From an uncultured Microbacterium sp. (lineage in GTDB: Bacteria > Actinomycetota > Actinomycetes > Actinomycetales > Microbacteriaceae): a stretch of DNA of 64,000 bases. This document shows, piece by piece, positions 52,786 through 61,003 of the stretch (its first letter is position 1; the number at the start of each line of letters is the position of its first letter). The DNA is taken from assembly GCA_913774665.1 (NCBI GenBank), contig CAJYHN010000013.1, positions 186,001-250,000 on the forward strand. The letters are read 5' to 3'. A program made the position numbers and the translations under genes. Under the pieces are notes generated by a model. It did no database searches, had not been told where the DNA came from, and saw only the letters and a program-made list of their open reading frames with translations.

Positions 52786-53288
52786 CAGCAGAAGTCCCCG
52801 AAGACCTGCACGGGGTGGGCGGGGTCGGAGTTCTCGACGATGACGGATGCCGCCGCCTTCGGCCGAGCGGTGGCGAGGTAGTGCTTCTCGGCATCCGGGA
52901 GCTCGGGGCGGGGGGCGCCGATCGGGGGGTTGCTCTCGAGCCAGATCGAGAAGTTCCAGAGTCCCCGCACGGCGGCGTCGTGCAGGAAGCGTCCGGAGAC
53001 GACGAGGACCGCATCCGCCGGTGCGACGTAGTCGGGGCCGAAGGGATCGCCCGCGCGGAAGGGGGCGATCAACCACTCACGCACCTGCGGGGCCCCGTCG
53101 GCGACGGAGACGTGGAACACCGCCGTTCCCTCCTCAGCGATCGCCTTCTCGAAGTCCGCCGCGAAGTCCATCGCCGCACCGAGATCGAGGGCATCGACCG
53201 CGACGACCACGCGCCCCGCGCGGTTGTTCTGCCGCATCAGGTCGCGCAGACTTCTCTGCAGGGTCTCGACGGCGTTCTCACTCGACAT
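52785..53288 (-). CDS. Uridine kinase-like protein lacking the P-loop
   Basis: A 167-residue protein whose sequence follows the uridine/cytidine kinase pattern found in actinobacteria: a first strand VVVAVDALDL where kinases have a glycine-rich GxxGxGKT loop, VFHVSVADG in place of the substrate Asp strand (usually VSVDGFH), then AVLVVSGRFLHDAAVRGLWNFSIWL and ASVIVENSD as in the kinase C-terminus. The ATP-binding Gly and Lys residues are missing and the segment for the lid is shortened. It is thus probably not a kinase. TAGGCT lies six bases before its ATG (minus strand), and truB overlaps its stop. Confidence 0.75.
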   Translation of the reverse strand: MSSENAVETLQRSLRDLMRQNNRAGRVVVAVDALDLGAAMDFAADFEKAIAEEGTAVFHVSVADGAPQVREWLIAPFRAGDPFGPDYVAPADAVLVVSGRFLHDAAVRGLWNFSIWLESNPPIGAPRPELPDAEKHYLATARPKAAASVIVENSDPAHPVQVFGDFC

Positions 53289-53400
53289 GCCTCCAGCCTA
53301 CGATCGACCGCCGACACCGGAGCCCCTCGCCGCCGGCGGGCTCCCCGCCCTCCGCTGGAGGGGCCGCGGGCACCGACTCATCGTCCCCGCGGTCGCGGGA

Positions 53401-53545
53401 CCGTGGACACGCCTCCGCACGTTCCCGCGTACGTGGACGCGCCTCCGCGCGTACCCCGCGTGCGTGAGCGCGAACACGCCTCCGAGCGTTCCCCGAGTGC
53501 GTGAGCGCGACAAACCGTCCGCACGTTCCCGCGCACCGACGACGT
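53401..53545. repeat. Direct repeats upstream of mutY
   Basis: Variants of CACGCCTCCGCACGTTCCCGCG and of GTGCGTGAGCGCGA recur four to five times over about 145 bp, within the 300-bp gap between the kinase-like gene and mutY. No gene is seen there. The mutY promoter (TAGGCT at 53577-53582) follows directly. Confidence 0.7.
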
Positions 53546-53588
53546 CTCCATGCGGCCGCCCGCAGCACGACGACCGTAGGCTGGACGG

Positions 53589-54467
53589 ATGCCAGGACTC
53601 GCCGCCCCGCTCATCGACTGGTACCGCGGGGCCGCGCGCGATCTGCCGTGGCGCCGCGAGGGCTTCGGGGCATGGGGCACCCTCGTGAGCGAGTTCATGC
53701 TGCAGCAGACCCCGGTCGCCCGCGTCATCCCGCACCTCGAGGCGTGGCTCGCGCGCTGGCCGACCCCGACCGATCTCGCCGCCTCTCCCCCGGGCGACGC
53801 GGTGACCCAGTGGGCGAACCTCGGCTACCCGCGCCGCGCACTGTGGCTGCACCGCGCCGCGGTCGAGATCCGCGACCGGCACGACGGAATGGTCCCGCGC
53901 GACGTGGACGCTCTGCTCGCCCTGACCGGCATCGGCGACTACACCGCGCGCGCGGTGGCGGTCTTCGCCTACGGTGATCGGCATCCCGTCGTCGACACCA
54001 ACACCCGGCGCGTGCTGGCCCGCGCGGTCGAGGGTCGAGCCCAGCCCGGCCCGCCACACCGCCGCGATCTCGAACGGATGGATGCCGAACTCCCCGCCGA
54101 CCTCGTCGACGCGGCGATCGTGAACGCGGCGGCGATGGAGCTCGGCGCGATCGTCTGCACCGCCCGAGCTCCGAAGTGCGAAGCCTGCCCCCTGGCCGCG
54201 CAGTGCGCCTGGCGTGCGGCCGGATACCCCGAGTCCGAGGACCGCCGCCGCAAGCAGGCCGCCTACGAGGGAAGCGACCGGCAGGCCCGCGGCGCCGTGC
54301 TCAAAACCCTTCGCGCCGCGGCTCCGGGGGCCGTCCCCCTCTTCGCGGTGCTGCCCGACTGGCCGGATGCCGCGCAGCGCGACCGCGCGATCGACTCCCT
54401 CGTGGCCGACGGCCTCGCCGAGGCGGTCGACGAGCATCTGCGCCTGCCGGGCCACCCGGCATCCTGA
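53589..54467 (+). CDS. mutY: A/G-specific adenine glycosylase
   Basis: MutY removes adenine mispaired with 8-oxoguanine. The 292-residue protein has the catalytic Glu35 in SEFMLQQTPVARV, a helix-hairpin-helix LTGIGDYTARAVAVFAYG, the catalytic Asp in PVVDTNTRRVL and an iron-sulfur cluster loop C-x6-C-x2-C-x5-C (CTARAPKCEACPLAAQC, about residues 198-214). The C-terminal 8-oxoG-recognition domain is much shorter than in E. coli MutY. TAGGCT at 53577-53582 ends six bases before the ATG; leaderless. Confidence 0.93.
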   Translation: MPGLAAPLIDWYRGAARDLPWRREGFGAWGTLVSEFMLQQTPVARVIPHLEAWLARWPTPTDLAASPPGDAVTQWANLGYPRRALWLHRAAVEIRDRHDGMVPRDVDALLALTGIGDYTARAVAVFAYGDRHPVVDTNTRRVLARAVEGRAQPGPPHRRDLERMDAELPADLVDAAIVNAAAMELGAIVCTARAPKCEACPLAAQCAWRAAGYPESEDRRRKQAAYEGSDRQARGAVLKTLRAAAPGAVPLFAVLPDWPDAAQRDRAIDSLVADGLAEAVDEHLRLPGHPAS

Positions 54468-54979
54468 CCCGCACTCGTCCGACCTCCGCGGCGGCCCCGC
54501 GCGAAACTCCTGAGAATCACGCGCCTCGCCCCCACCAAACCCCCCGCTCGCCCCTCACGCCCTCGGAACCTCAGGAGTTCCGCCCGCCCCAGCAAGACCC
54601 CCCCGCGAACACGACCCGCTCATTCCCGAGCCCCGCGGCCGCCCCGCGCGAAACTCCTGAGAATCACGCGCCTCGCCCCCACCAAACCCCCCGTTCGCCC
54701 CTTACATCCTCGGAACCTCAGGAGTTCCGCCCGCCCCAGCGAGGCCCACACCCCGCGAGCGCCTCGCCGCCCCAAAAAAACTCAGAAGTCACGCCCGCCC
54801 GACGAGGCCCACACCCCGCGAACACGACCCGCCCACGCCCGAGCCCCGCGGCCGCCCCGCGCGAAACTCCTGAGAATCACGCGCCTCGCCCCTCGCGAAC
54901 CCCCTCCCGCCCGCCCCGCACGCGAAACCTCAGGAGTTTCGCCCGCCGCGGCCGGCGGACCCCCCCCAGAACGCGAAGA
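54468..54979. repeat. CTCCTGAG/CTCAGGAG hairpin array downstream of mutY
   Basis: Three units carry the arm GCGAAACTCCTGAG (54501-54514, 54648-54661, 54861-54874) and a complementary arm of the type CTCAGGAGTTTCGC (54570-54583, 54717-54730, 54929-54942) with about 55 bases between. The third unit's arms are perfect, the others have one mismatch. The segment ATCACGCGCCTCGCC follows every left arm. The array occupies most of the 563-bp gap between mutY and the convergent rbfA; no gene is seen. The same core (CTCAGGAGTT) is at 60131-60140. Confidence 0.88.
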
Positions 54980-55016
54980 AGGCCGGATGCCGCCCGCTCG
55001 GGGTGGCATCCGGCCT
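54980..55016 (-). terminator. Terminator of rbfA built on an inverted GGATGCC pair
   Basis: AGGCCGGATGCC (54980-54991) pairs perfectly with 55005-55016 over a 13-base loop, 14 bp past the rbfA stop. Confidence 0.75.
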
Positions 55017-55030
55017 CACGGTCCGCACGC

Positions 55031-55513
55031 TCAGATGCGCGCGGCCTCGTCGTCTTCGTGGTCGTCCTCGTCGTCGTCGAGGTCGTCGTCCTCGTCCGCA
55101 CGGGGCTTCACGTACGGATCGGCGTCACCGGCGTACGCGGCCGACGCGGCGAGACCCGCGACCGACTCGTCACGCTCGCGCGCCTCGCGCAACAGCGCCG
55201 AGATGTGGTCCGCGTTCTCGGGGATGCCGTCGAGGATGAACTCCAGCGACGGGGTGAGTCGCGTGTTGAGGTGCTTGCCGACCTCGCTGCGCAGCATCCC
55301 GGTCGCGGACTTCAGCGCCGCGGCGGTGTCGGCGCGGTGCGCCTCGTCGCCCATCACGGTGTAGAACACCGAGGCGCGCTGGAGGTCGCCCGTGACCCGT
55401 ACATCGGTGATGGTGACGAATCCGAGCCGCGGGTCGCGCAGCCCCTTCTCGAGGCGCTCCGCGAGCACCACGCGAATGCGGTCCGCCACGCGTGCCTGTC
55501 GTTCCCCTGCCAC
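55031..55513 (-). CDS. rbfA: Ribosome-binding factor A
   Basis: RbfA helps mature the 30S subunit. The 160-residue protein has the KH-like core (RIRVVLAERLEKGLRDPRLG, VTITDVRVTGDLQRASVFY, LNTRLTPSLEFILD) and an unusually long, acidic C-terminal tail (DEDDDLDDDEDDHEDDE). The GTG at 55511-55513 follows GAAGGAGAAGG. It is downstream of infB in the nusA-ylxR-infB-rbfA order, but two hairpins lie between infB and rbfA. Confidence 0.95.
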   Translation of the reverse strand: MAGERQARVADRIRVVLAERLEKGLRDPRLGFVTITDVRVTGDLQRASVFYTVMGDEAHRADTAAALKSATGMLRSEVGKHLNTRLTPSLEFILDGIPENADHISALLREARERDESVAGLAASAAYAGDADPYVKPRADEDDDLDDDEDDHEDDEAARI

Positions 55514-55597
55514 AGCCTTCTCCTTCTCGTATGCCGCCGCGAGCGATCGCGGCAGATGGGCGTCCCGCTACGGATGCCGCCCCCAGCGTAGGGCGGA

Positions 55598-55663
55598 AGG
55601 GGTGTGTGTCTCCACGAGCGTCGGGGTAGGGGCCCCGCTCTGCTCGGGGAGGCACACACCCCC
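55598..55663. repeat. Long-loop inverted repeat between infB and rbfA
   Basis: GGGGTGTGTGTCTCC (near 55598-55612) pairs at 14 of 15 positions with GGAGGCACACACCCC (near 55648-55662). It lies between the infB terminator-like hairpin and the rbfA ribosome binding site. Confidence 0.6.
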
Positions 55664-55673
55664 GCAGCCCGAA

Positions 55674-55705
55674 GCGGGAGCCGCGTCCGAAGACGCGACT
55701 CCCGC
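55674..55705 (-). terminator. Hairpin downstream of infB
   Basis: A 14-bp stem with one mismatch (55674-55687 with 55692-55705) and a CGAA loop, 10 bp past the infB stop. It may terminate part of the transcripts before rbfA. Confidence 0.6.
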
Positions 55706-55714
55706 CAGGTGTGA

Positions 55715-58525
55715 TCAGCCTCGCGGCTTCTCGACCATCTCGGTGGTCTCGATCTCGTCGCCGACCTGGATGTCGTTGAACTTGCCCAGGCCGATACCGC
55801 ACTCGAAGTCCGTGCGGACCTCGGTGACGTCGTCCTTGAAGCGACGCAGCGACTCGATGGCCAGGCCGTCGGCCAGCACGACACCGTCGCGGATGACGCG
55901 GGCCTTGGCGTTGCGCGTGATCGTTCCCGATCGCACGATGACACCGGCGATGTTGCCGAACTTCGAGGAGCGGAACACCTCGCGGATCTCGGCGACACCC
56001 GACTGCACCTCTTCGAACTCCGGCTTGAGCAGGCCCTTGAGCGACTGCTCGACGTCGTCGATCGCGTTGTAGATGACCGAGTAGAACCGCACGTCCACAC
56101 CCTCGCGGGCGGCGCGCTCGCGGGCCTTCGTGTCGGGGCGGACGTTGAAGCCGATCACGATCGCGTTGTCGATCGTGGCCAGGTTGATGTCCGACTCGGT
56201 GATGGCACCCACACCGCGGTGGATGATGCGCAGCTGGACGCTGTCGTCGACCTCGATCTTGAGCAGCGACTCCTCGAGCGCCTCGACGGCACCCGACACG
56301 TCCCCCTTGATGATGAGGTTGAGCGACTCGACCTTGCCCTCTTCGAGAGCGCGGGTGAAGTCCTCGAGCGAGATGCGCTTGCGGGCCTTGGCCAGCTGGG
56401 CGTTGCGCTCGGCCGCTTCACGCTTCTCGGCGATCTGACGGGCGGTGCGGTCCTCTTCGGTGACGATGAAGACGTCGCCGGCGCGGGGCACCGAGTTGAG
56501 GCCCTGAACCGAGACGGGACGCGACGGGTAGGCCTCTTCGACCGCTTCGCCGTTCTCGTCCATCATCGCGCGGACGCGGCCATACGCCGTTCCGGCGACG
56601 ATCGCGTCGCCGACGCGCAGGGTTCCGGACTGGATGAGCACCGTGGCGACCGAACCGCGACCCTTGTCGAGCTTCGCTTCGATCGCGACACCGCGGGCCG
56701 CCTTGTTCGGGTTGGCCGTGAGGTCGAGACCGGCGTCGGCGGTGAGCAGGACCGCATCCAGAAGGGCCTGGATGTTGAGGTTCTGTCGAGCCGAGACGTC
56801 GACGAACATGACGTCTCCGCCGTACTCCTCGGCGACCAGACCGTACTCGGTGAGCTGCTGGCGCACCTTGGCCGGGTTGGCGTCGGGCTTGTCGACCTTG
56901 TTGACCGCGACCACGATCGGCACGTTCGCCGCCTGGGCGTGATTCAGCGCCTCGACCGTCTGGGGCATGATGCCGTCGTCGGCCGCGACCACGAGGATCG
57001 CGATGTCGGTCACCTGCGCACCACGGGCACGCATGGCGGTGAACGCCTCGTGACCCGGGGTGTCGATGAAGGTGATCGCGCGTTCGATGCCCTCGTGCTC
57101 GGTCCAGATCTGGTACGCACCGATGTGCTGCGTGATGCCGCCGGCCTCGCCCGCGACCACGTTGGTCTGGCGGATGGCGTCGAGCAGTCGCGTCTTACCG
57201 TGGTCGACGTGGCCCATGACGGTGACCACGGGAGGACGGATCTCGAGATCGTCCTCGCTCTCGGCCTCGAGCTCGGCGTCGAGGTCGAGACCGAAGCCCT
57301 CGAGGAGCTCCTTGTCTTCGTCCTCGGGCGAGACCATCTGGATCTTGTAGCCGAGCTCGGCTCCGAGCACCTCGAAGGTGGCCTCGTCGAGCGACTCGGT
57401 CGCGGTGGCCATCTCGCCCAGGTTGAACAGGATGGTCACGAGCGTTCCGGGCTGCACGGTGTAGCCGCGCAGCGCCTCGAGCTTGTCGGCGAAGTCGGCG
57501 ATGGAGGCACCGCGGCGCAGGCGGATGATCTCGCCGTTACCCTTCGAGACGTTGACGCCGCCGACGACCGGCGCCGACCGCATCTCGAATTCCTGCCGCT
57601 TCGCCCGACGCGACTTACGCTGCTTGGACTTGCCGCCGCCCTTGCCGAAGGCACCCGCGGTTCCACCGCCGGGACCACGGCCACGGCCACCGCCGCCACC
57701 GGGTCGACCGGCGAAACCACCGGCCGGAGCACCGCCACCGGGACGCTGGAAACCGCCACCGGCACCGCCCGGACGACCGGGACCGCCGGGTCGCTGCTGG
57801 AACGGAGCGCCGGGACGACCGCCGCCACCGGGACGACCGGCACCACCGGGGCGCGGTGCACCGGGACGGGGGGCTCCGGGGCGCGGAGCCTGCGGACGCG
57901 GGATGTTGCCGGGGGTCGGGCGCTGGCCCATGCCCTGCGCCGACGCGAAGGGGTTGTTACCCGGACGGGGGCCGGCGGGACGCTGGCCCATGCCCTGCGA
58001 GGACGCGAAGGGGTTGTTGCCCGGACGGGCTCCACCCGGACGCGGGGGCGCGCTCGGGCCGGGCTTGGGGGCACCGGCACCGGGGGCCGCAGCACCGGGG
58101 GTCGGAGGGGTCGAGCCGGGGCTCGGCGGCGACGACGGAGTCGACGGCTTCGGCGCCGACGCGGCCGCGGGGGCCTCGGAAGCCGGAGCGGATGCCGCGG
58201 GTGCGGCAGCGGCCGGAGCCGCTGCGGGAGCCGCGGGCTTGGCGGGTCCGGGGGTGGGACCCGACGGACGGTTGCCGGGGGTCGCGGCCGGACGCGCCGG
58301 ACCGGGACGGGCGCCGGGGCGCGCCGCGGGGGCCGCGGGCTTGGCATCCGAAGAGGAAGACGAGCCCTCAGAGGCCAGCGCAGCGCGGAGCTTACGGGCC
58401 ACCGGGGGTTCGATGGTGGATGAGGGGCTCTTGACGAACTCGCCGAGCTCCTTCAGCTTCGCAAGCGCGACCTTGCTGTCGACGCCGAGCTCGGAAGCGA
58501 TCTCGTGCACGCGTGGTTTTGCCAC
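55715..58525 (-). CDS. infB: Translation initiation factor IF-2
   Basis: IF-2 is the GTPase that brings initiator tRNA to the ribosome. The 936-residue protein has a short N-terminal IF2_N helix bundle ([19 protein letters not shown]), a ~300-residue Ala/Pro/Gly-rich low-complexity linker with two copies of [14 protein letters not shown] or near variant (about residues 170-200), a Gly/Arg-rich stretch and a basic [14 protein letters not shown] segment. The G domain follows ([28 protein letters not shown]) and the C-terminal domains end at PRG. The GTG at 58523-58525 follows AGGAGAA. Confidence 0.97.
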   Translation of the reverse strand: MAKPRVHEIASELGVDSKVALAKLKELGEFVKSPSSTIEPPVARKLRAALASEGSSSSSDAKPAAPAARPGARPGPARPAATPGNRPSGPTPGPAKPAAPAAAPAAAAPAASAPASEAPAAASAPKPSTPSSPPSPGSTPPTPGAAAPGAGAPKPGPSAPPRPGGARPGNNPFASSQGMGQRPAGPRPGNNPFASAQGMGQRPTPGNIPRPQAPRPGAPRPGAPRPGGAGRPGGGGRPGAPFQQRPGGPGRPGGAGGGFQRPGGGAPAGGFAGRPGGGGGRGRGPGGGTAGAFGKGGGKSKQRKSRRAKRQEFEMRSAPVVGGVNVSKGNGEIIRLRRGASIADFADKLEALRGYTVQPGTLVTILFNLGEMATATESLDEATFEVLGAELGYKIQMVSPEDEDKELLEGFGLDLDAELEAESEDDLEIRPPVVTVMGHVDHGKTRLLDAIRQTNVVAGEAGGITQHIGAYQIWTEHEGIERAITFIDTPGHEAFTAMRARGAQVTDIAILVVAADDGIMPQTVEALNHAQAANVPIVVAVNKVDKPDANPAKVRQQLTEYGLVAEEYGGDVMFVDVSARQNLNIQALLDAVLLTADAGLDLTANPNKAARGVAIEAKLDKGRGSVATVLIQSGTLRVGDAIVAGTAYGRVRAMMDENGEAVEEAYPSRPVSVQGLNSVPRAGDVFIVTEEDRTARQIAEKREAAERNAQLAKARKRISLEDFTRALEEGKVESLNLIIKGDVSGAVEALEESLLKIEVDDSVQLRIIHRGVGAITESDINLATIDNAIVIGFNVRPDTKARERAAREGVDVRFYSVIYNAIDDVEQSLKGLLKPEFEEVQSGVAEIREVFRSSKFGNIAGVIVRSGTITRNAKARVIRDGVVLADGLAIESLRRFKDDVTEVRTDFECGIGLGKFNDIQVGDEIETTEMVEKPRG

Positions 58526-58618
58526 AATTCTCCTGTCTGAGGGCCTACCCCGGACAGGGCAGACCGTTAGTTGCGGACGGGTCTCATTTCGAGCCGTTCA
58601 CTTCGTGTCCATAGCCGT

Positions 58619-58870
58619 TCAGCCTTTTCGCTGGTGGTGTGATTCGAAGGTCTGCGTGTCAAGCGGGCCTGACACACGCAATGCTCGTACGAAGGCGCGG
58701 CGTGCGAGCGCTTTGCTCACACACGCGTCCGTCTCGTGCACCCACGCGCCCCGACCGGGAAGAACCGCCCGCTCGTCTGCGACGAGGACGGATCCGTCCG
58801 CGATCACACGCAGAAGCGAGGATCGGGGGGCACGTGCGCGGCATCCGACGCACGTTCGTACGGGTTCCAT
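58619..58870 (-). CDS. YlxR family RNA-binding protein
   Basis: An 83-residue YlxR (DUF448) protein. RTCVGCRARAPRSSLLRV and GRGAWVHETDAC are the conserved blocks. Family members bind RNA and are encoded between nusA and infB, as here. The ATG at 58868-58870 follows GAGGTG at a short distance; the longer frame overlaps nusA and is unlikely. The gene lies 34 bp after nusA. Confidence 0.92.
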   Translation of the reverse strand: MEPVRTCVGCRARAPRSSLLRVIADGSVLVADERAVLPGRGAWVHETDACVSKALARRAFVRALRVSGPLDTQTFESHHQRKG

Positions 58871-58904
58871 CCTACACCTCGCGATCGTGGGGACGATCGG
58901 ACGC

Positions 58905-59894
58905 TCAGTTGTCTTCGAGGATGCTGTCGGGCTGGATGTCGATCTTCGCACCGGTCAGCTTGGCGGCCAGACGGGCGTTCTGCCCCTCTTTGCCGATCGC
59001 GAGCGACAGCTGGTAGTCGGGCACGAGGGCGCGGACGGCCTTGGTCGTGGCATCCAGGACGAACGACGAGGTGACCTTCGCCGGCGACAGGGCGTTCGCG
59101 ACGAAGCGCGGCAGTTCGCCGTCGTAGTCGATGATGTCGATCTTCTCGCCGGCGAGCTCCTCGGTGACGGCGCGCACGCGGCGGCCGAGCTCACCGATGC
59201 AGGCGCCCTTGGCGTTCACCGTGGGGTCGTTGGCCTTGACGGCGATCTTCGAGCGGTGGCCGGCCTCGCGGGCCAGGGAGACGATCTCGACGAGCCCCGC
59301 GGCGATCTCGGGCACCTCGAGCGCGAAGAGCTTGCGGACGAGGCCCGGGTGGGTGCGCGAGACGGTGATCTGGGGACCCTTGTTGCCCTTCGAGACGCTC
59401 GTGACGTAGACGCGCAGTCGCGAGCCGTGGGCGTAGGTCTCGCCGGGCACCTGCTCCTCGGGCGGGAGGATCGCCTCGACCGTGCCGAGATCGACGTGGA
59501 CCATGCGCGGGTTGGGCCCCTGCTGCACGACGCCGGCGACGATGTCGCCCTCTTTACCGCGGAACTCGCCCAGCACGGCGTCATCGGCGATGTCGCGCAG
59601 GCGCTGGCTGATGACCTGCTTGGCGGCGAAGGCGGCGATGCGACCGAAGTCGTCGGGGGCCTGCTCCTCCTCGCCGATGATGGCGCCCTCGTCGTCGGTC
59701 ACGGGCGTGAAGATGCCCACGTGACCGGTCTTGCGGTCGAGGGTGGCGCGCGCACCGGCGGGGATCTCGCCGGTCGGCGAGATGTGCTTGGCGTAGGCGG
59801 TCAGGATCGCCTGCTCGATGATGCGCGCGAGTTCGTCGAAGGGGATCTCCTTCTCGCGTTCGATCGTCTTCAGTAGTGCGAGATCGATGTCCAC
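58905..59894 (-). CDS. nusA: Transcription termination/antitermination factor NusA
   Basis: NusA binds RNA polymerase and controls pausing and termination. The 329-residue protein has the N-terminal polymerase-binding domain (LLKTIEREKEIPFDELARII), an S1 domain (VAGVVQQGPNPRMVHVDLG) and two KH domains (KGACIGELGRRVRAV; SLAIGKEGQNARLAAKLTG). It lacks the C-terminal acidic repeats of E. coli NusA, as is usual in actinobacteria. The GTG at 59892-59894 follows GGAGGG. In many actinobacteria rimP lies just upstream; here an HD-domain gene does. Confidence 0.96.
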   Translation of the reverse strand: MDIDLALLKTIEREKEIPFDELARIIEQAILTAYAKHISPTGEIPAGARATLDRKTGHVGIFTPVTDDEGAIIGEEEQAPDDFGRIAAFAAKQVISQRLRDIADDAVLGEFRGKEGDIVAGVVQQGPNPRMVHVDLGTVEAILPPEEQVPGETYAHGSRLRVYVTSVSKGNKGPQITVSRTHPGLVRKLFALEVPEIAAGLVEIVSLAREAGHRSKIAVKANDPTVNAKGACIGELGRRVRAVTEELAGEKIDIIDYDGELPRFVANALSPAKVTSSFVLDATTKAVRALVPDYQLSLAIGKEGQNARLAAKLTGAKIDIQPDSILEDN

Positions 59895-60130
59895 AAGGCC
59901 CTCCGTTGTTCAGCTTTCGTCGGCACGACCGGCGCCGACAACCCTCCTACGATACCCGGGATGCCGCACATCCCGCGACTCGTGAGGGGGCGGGCGGGTC
60001 ATCCCACAGCCGTTTCCCGGGTGCGGCGCGCCGAGCGCGTGCTCCGCCGTGCACAACTCCGGAAGAACGTCCGACGCAGACGGCACGAACCGCGGAAGAA
60101 CGCGGGTCGTCTCGGCGACGGAGTCGGAAT

Positions 60131-60140
60131 CTCAGGAGTT
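60131..60140. repeat. Isolated CTCAGGAGTT motif at the 3' end of the HD gene
   Basis: The same ten bases occur in the right arms of the array at 54501-54942. Here the motif overlaps the stop codon of the HD-domain gene. CAACTCCGGAAGAACG near 60054 is a possible degenerate partner arm; the 237-bp gap to nusA holds no gene. Confidence 0.4.
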
Positions 60141-60761
60141 CTGCGCAGCCATGGACCGCGCAATGCCCTCTAACGGATTCGCCGCCAGTTTGGCGAGCAC
60201 TCCCCCGTCGAGCAGCCGTCTGGCCGCGGTCTCCGGCTTGCGCGACGCCTGATCGGCGACGCAAGCGCCGAACTCCGCGGCCAGCTCCCCCCGCGGATGG
60301 GCCCCCAACACCTCACGCACGAAGTCTGCCGGCAGCACGTCGGCGCGCGACCCCGAGATGTCGAGACCCGTGGCTATCTCCAGCAGGTGGCCTTCCACAT
60401 CGAGTCGGGGGTCGACGGCCGTCCAGTTGTGCCGCACGATCACCTCGAGAGCGCGTCGCCGGCGCTCGCGGGGCCAGCCCGCTCCCGCGGTGAGGGCGGT
60501 CGCGACGTGTCCGCCGGCGTCTTCGTACGACAGCGAATGGTTGTCGAACGCGGTGACGGTGCCGATGTCGTGCAGGACGGCCGAGACGTAGAGCAGCTCG
60601 TGGTCGACGCCGTCGAAGCCGCCGACGCGCGCGAAGGCCTCGGCGAAGAGCCACGACCGCACGGCGTGGGCCGTGATCGCCGGCGTCTGATACTCCCTCG
60701 CGAGCTCCAGGGCCGCGCGGGCGGCGGCGGTGTCGGGGACGGGGAAGTCGGTGATGCGCAT
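60132..60761 (-). CDS. HD domain protein, cyanamide-hydratase-like
   Basis: A 209-residue metal-dependent hydrolase of the HD superfamily. The metal ligands are His in TAHAVRSW (about residue 33), the HD pair in SAVLHDIGTV and Asp further on. The N-terminal pattern (PDTAAARAALELAREYQTPA) follows cyanamide hydratase/DDI2-type HD proteins, but the substrate here is unknown. The ATG at 60759-60761 follows GGAGGCC; the longer frame is low-complexity. It is in the position where rimP is often found. Confidence 0.82.
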   Translation of the reverse strand: MRITDFPVPDTAAARAALELAREYQTPAITAHAVRSWLFAEAFARVGGFDGVDHELLYVSAVLHDIGTVTAFDNHSLSYEDAGGHVATALTAGAGWPRERRRRALEVIVRHNWTAVDPRLDVEGHLLEIATGLDISGSRADVLPADFVREVLGAHPRGELAAEFGACVADQASRKPETAARRLLDGGVLAKLAANPLEGIARSMAAQNS

Positions 60762-60966
60762 GGGGCCTCCGGGGTCGGGCACCCAGCGTGACGCGCCCAC
60801 GCGCCCGCCGCGACGCCCCGTCCCGCCACGCCTCGTCGTTCCCCTGCCAACCCGCGCGCCCCGCCACCCGGTCGGTGCCGCCGACCCCATATCGAAACGC
60901 CGCCGCCGAACCGGCGCACGATGAACACGCGCGGGAAACGGCGGCGGCGGGAGCCGAGAAGGTGAG

Positions 60967-60993
60967 GGATGCCACGCCCCGGGCGCGGCATCC
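60967..60993 (-). terminator. Terminator of glgP built on an inverted GGATGCC pair
   Basis: GGATGCCACGCCC (60967-60979) pairs with 60981-60993 with one mismatch, ending 11 bp before the glgP stop codon's outer edge. The outer seven bases of each arm are the heptamer. Confidence 0.6.
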
Positions 60994-61003
60994 GGAGACC
61001 GCG

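Noticed and set aside
56219..58423. A 734-residue frame opposite infB, and similar long frames opposite aspA (33858-35585), the two exporters (27874-30456) and oligopeptidase B (37976-40417)
   Set aside because: All are mirror frames of well-supported genes with atypical amino-acid composition and no motif.
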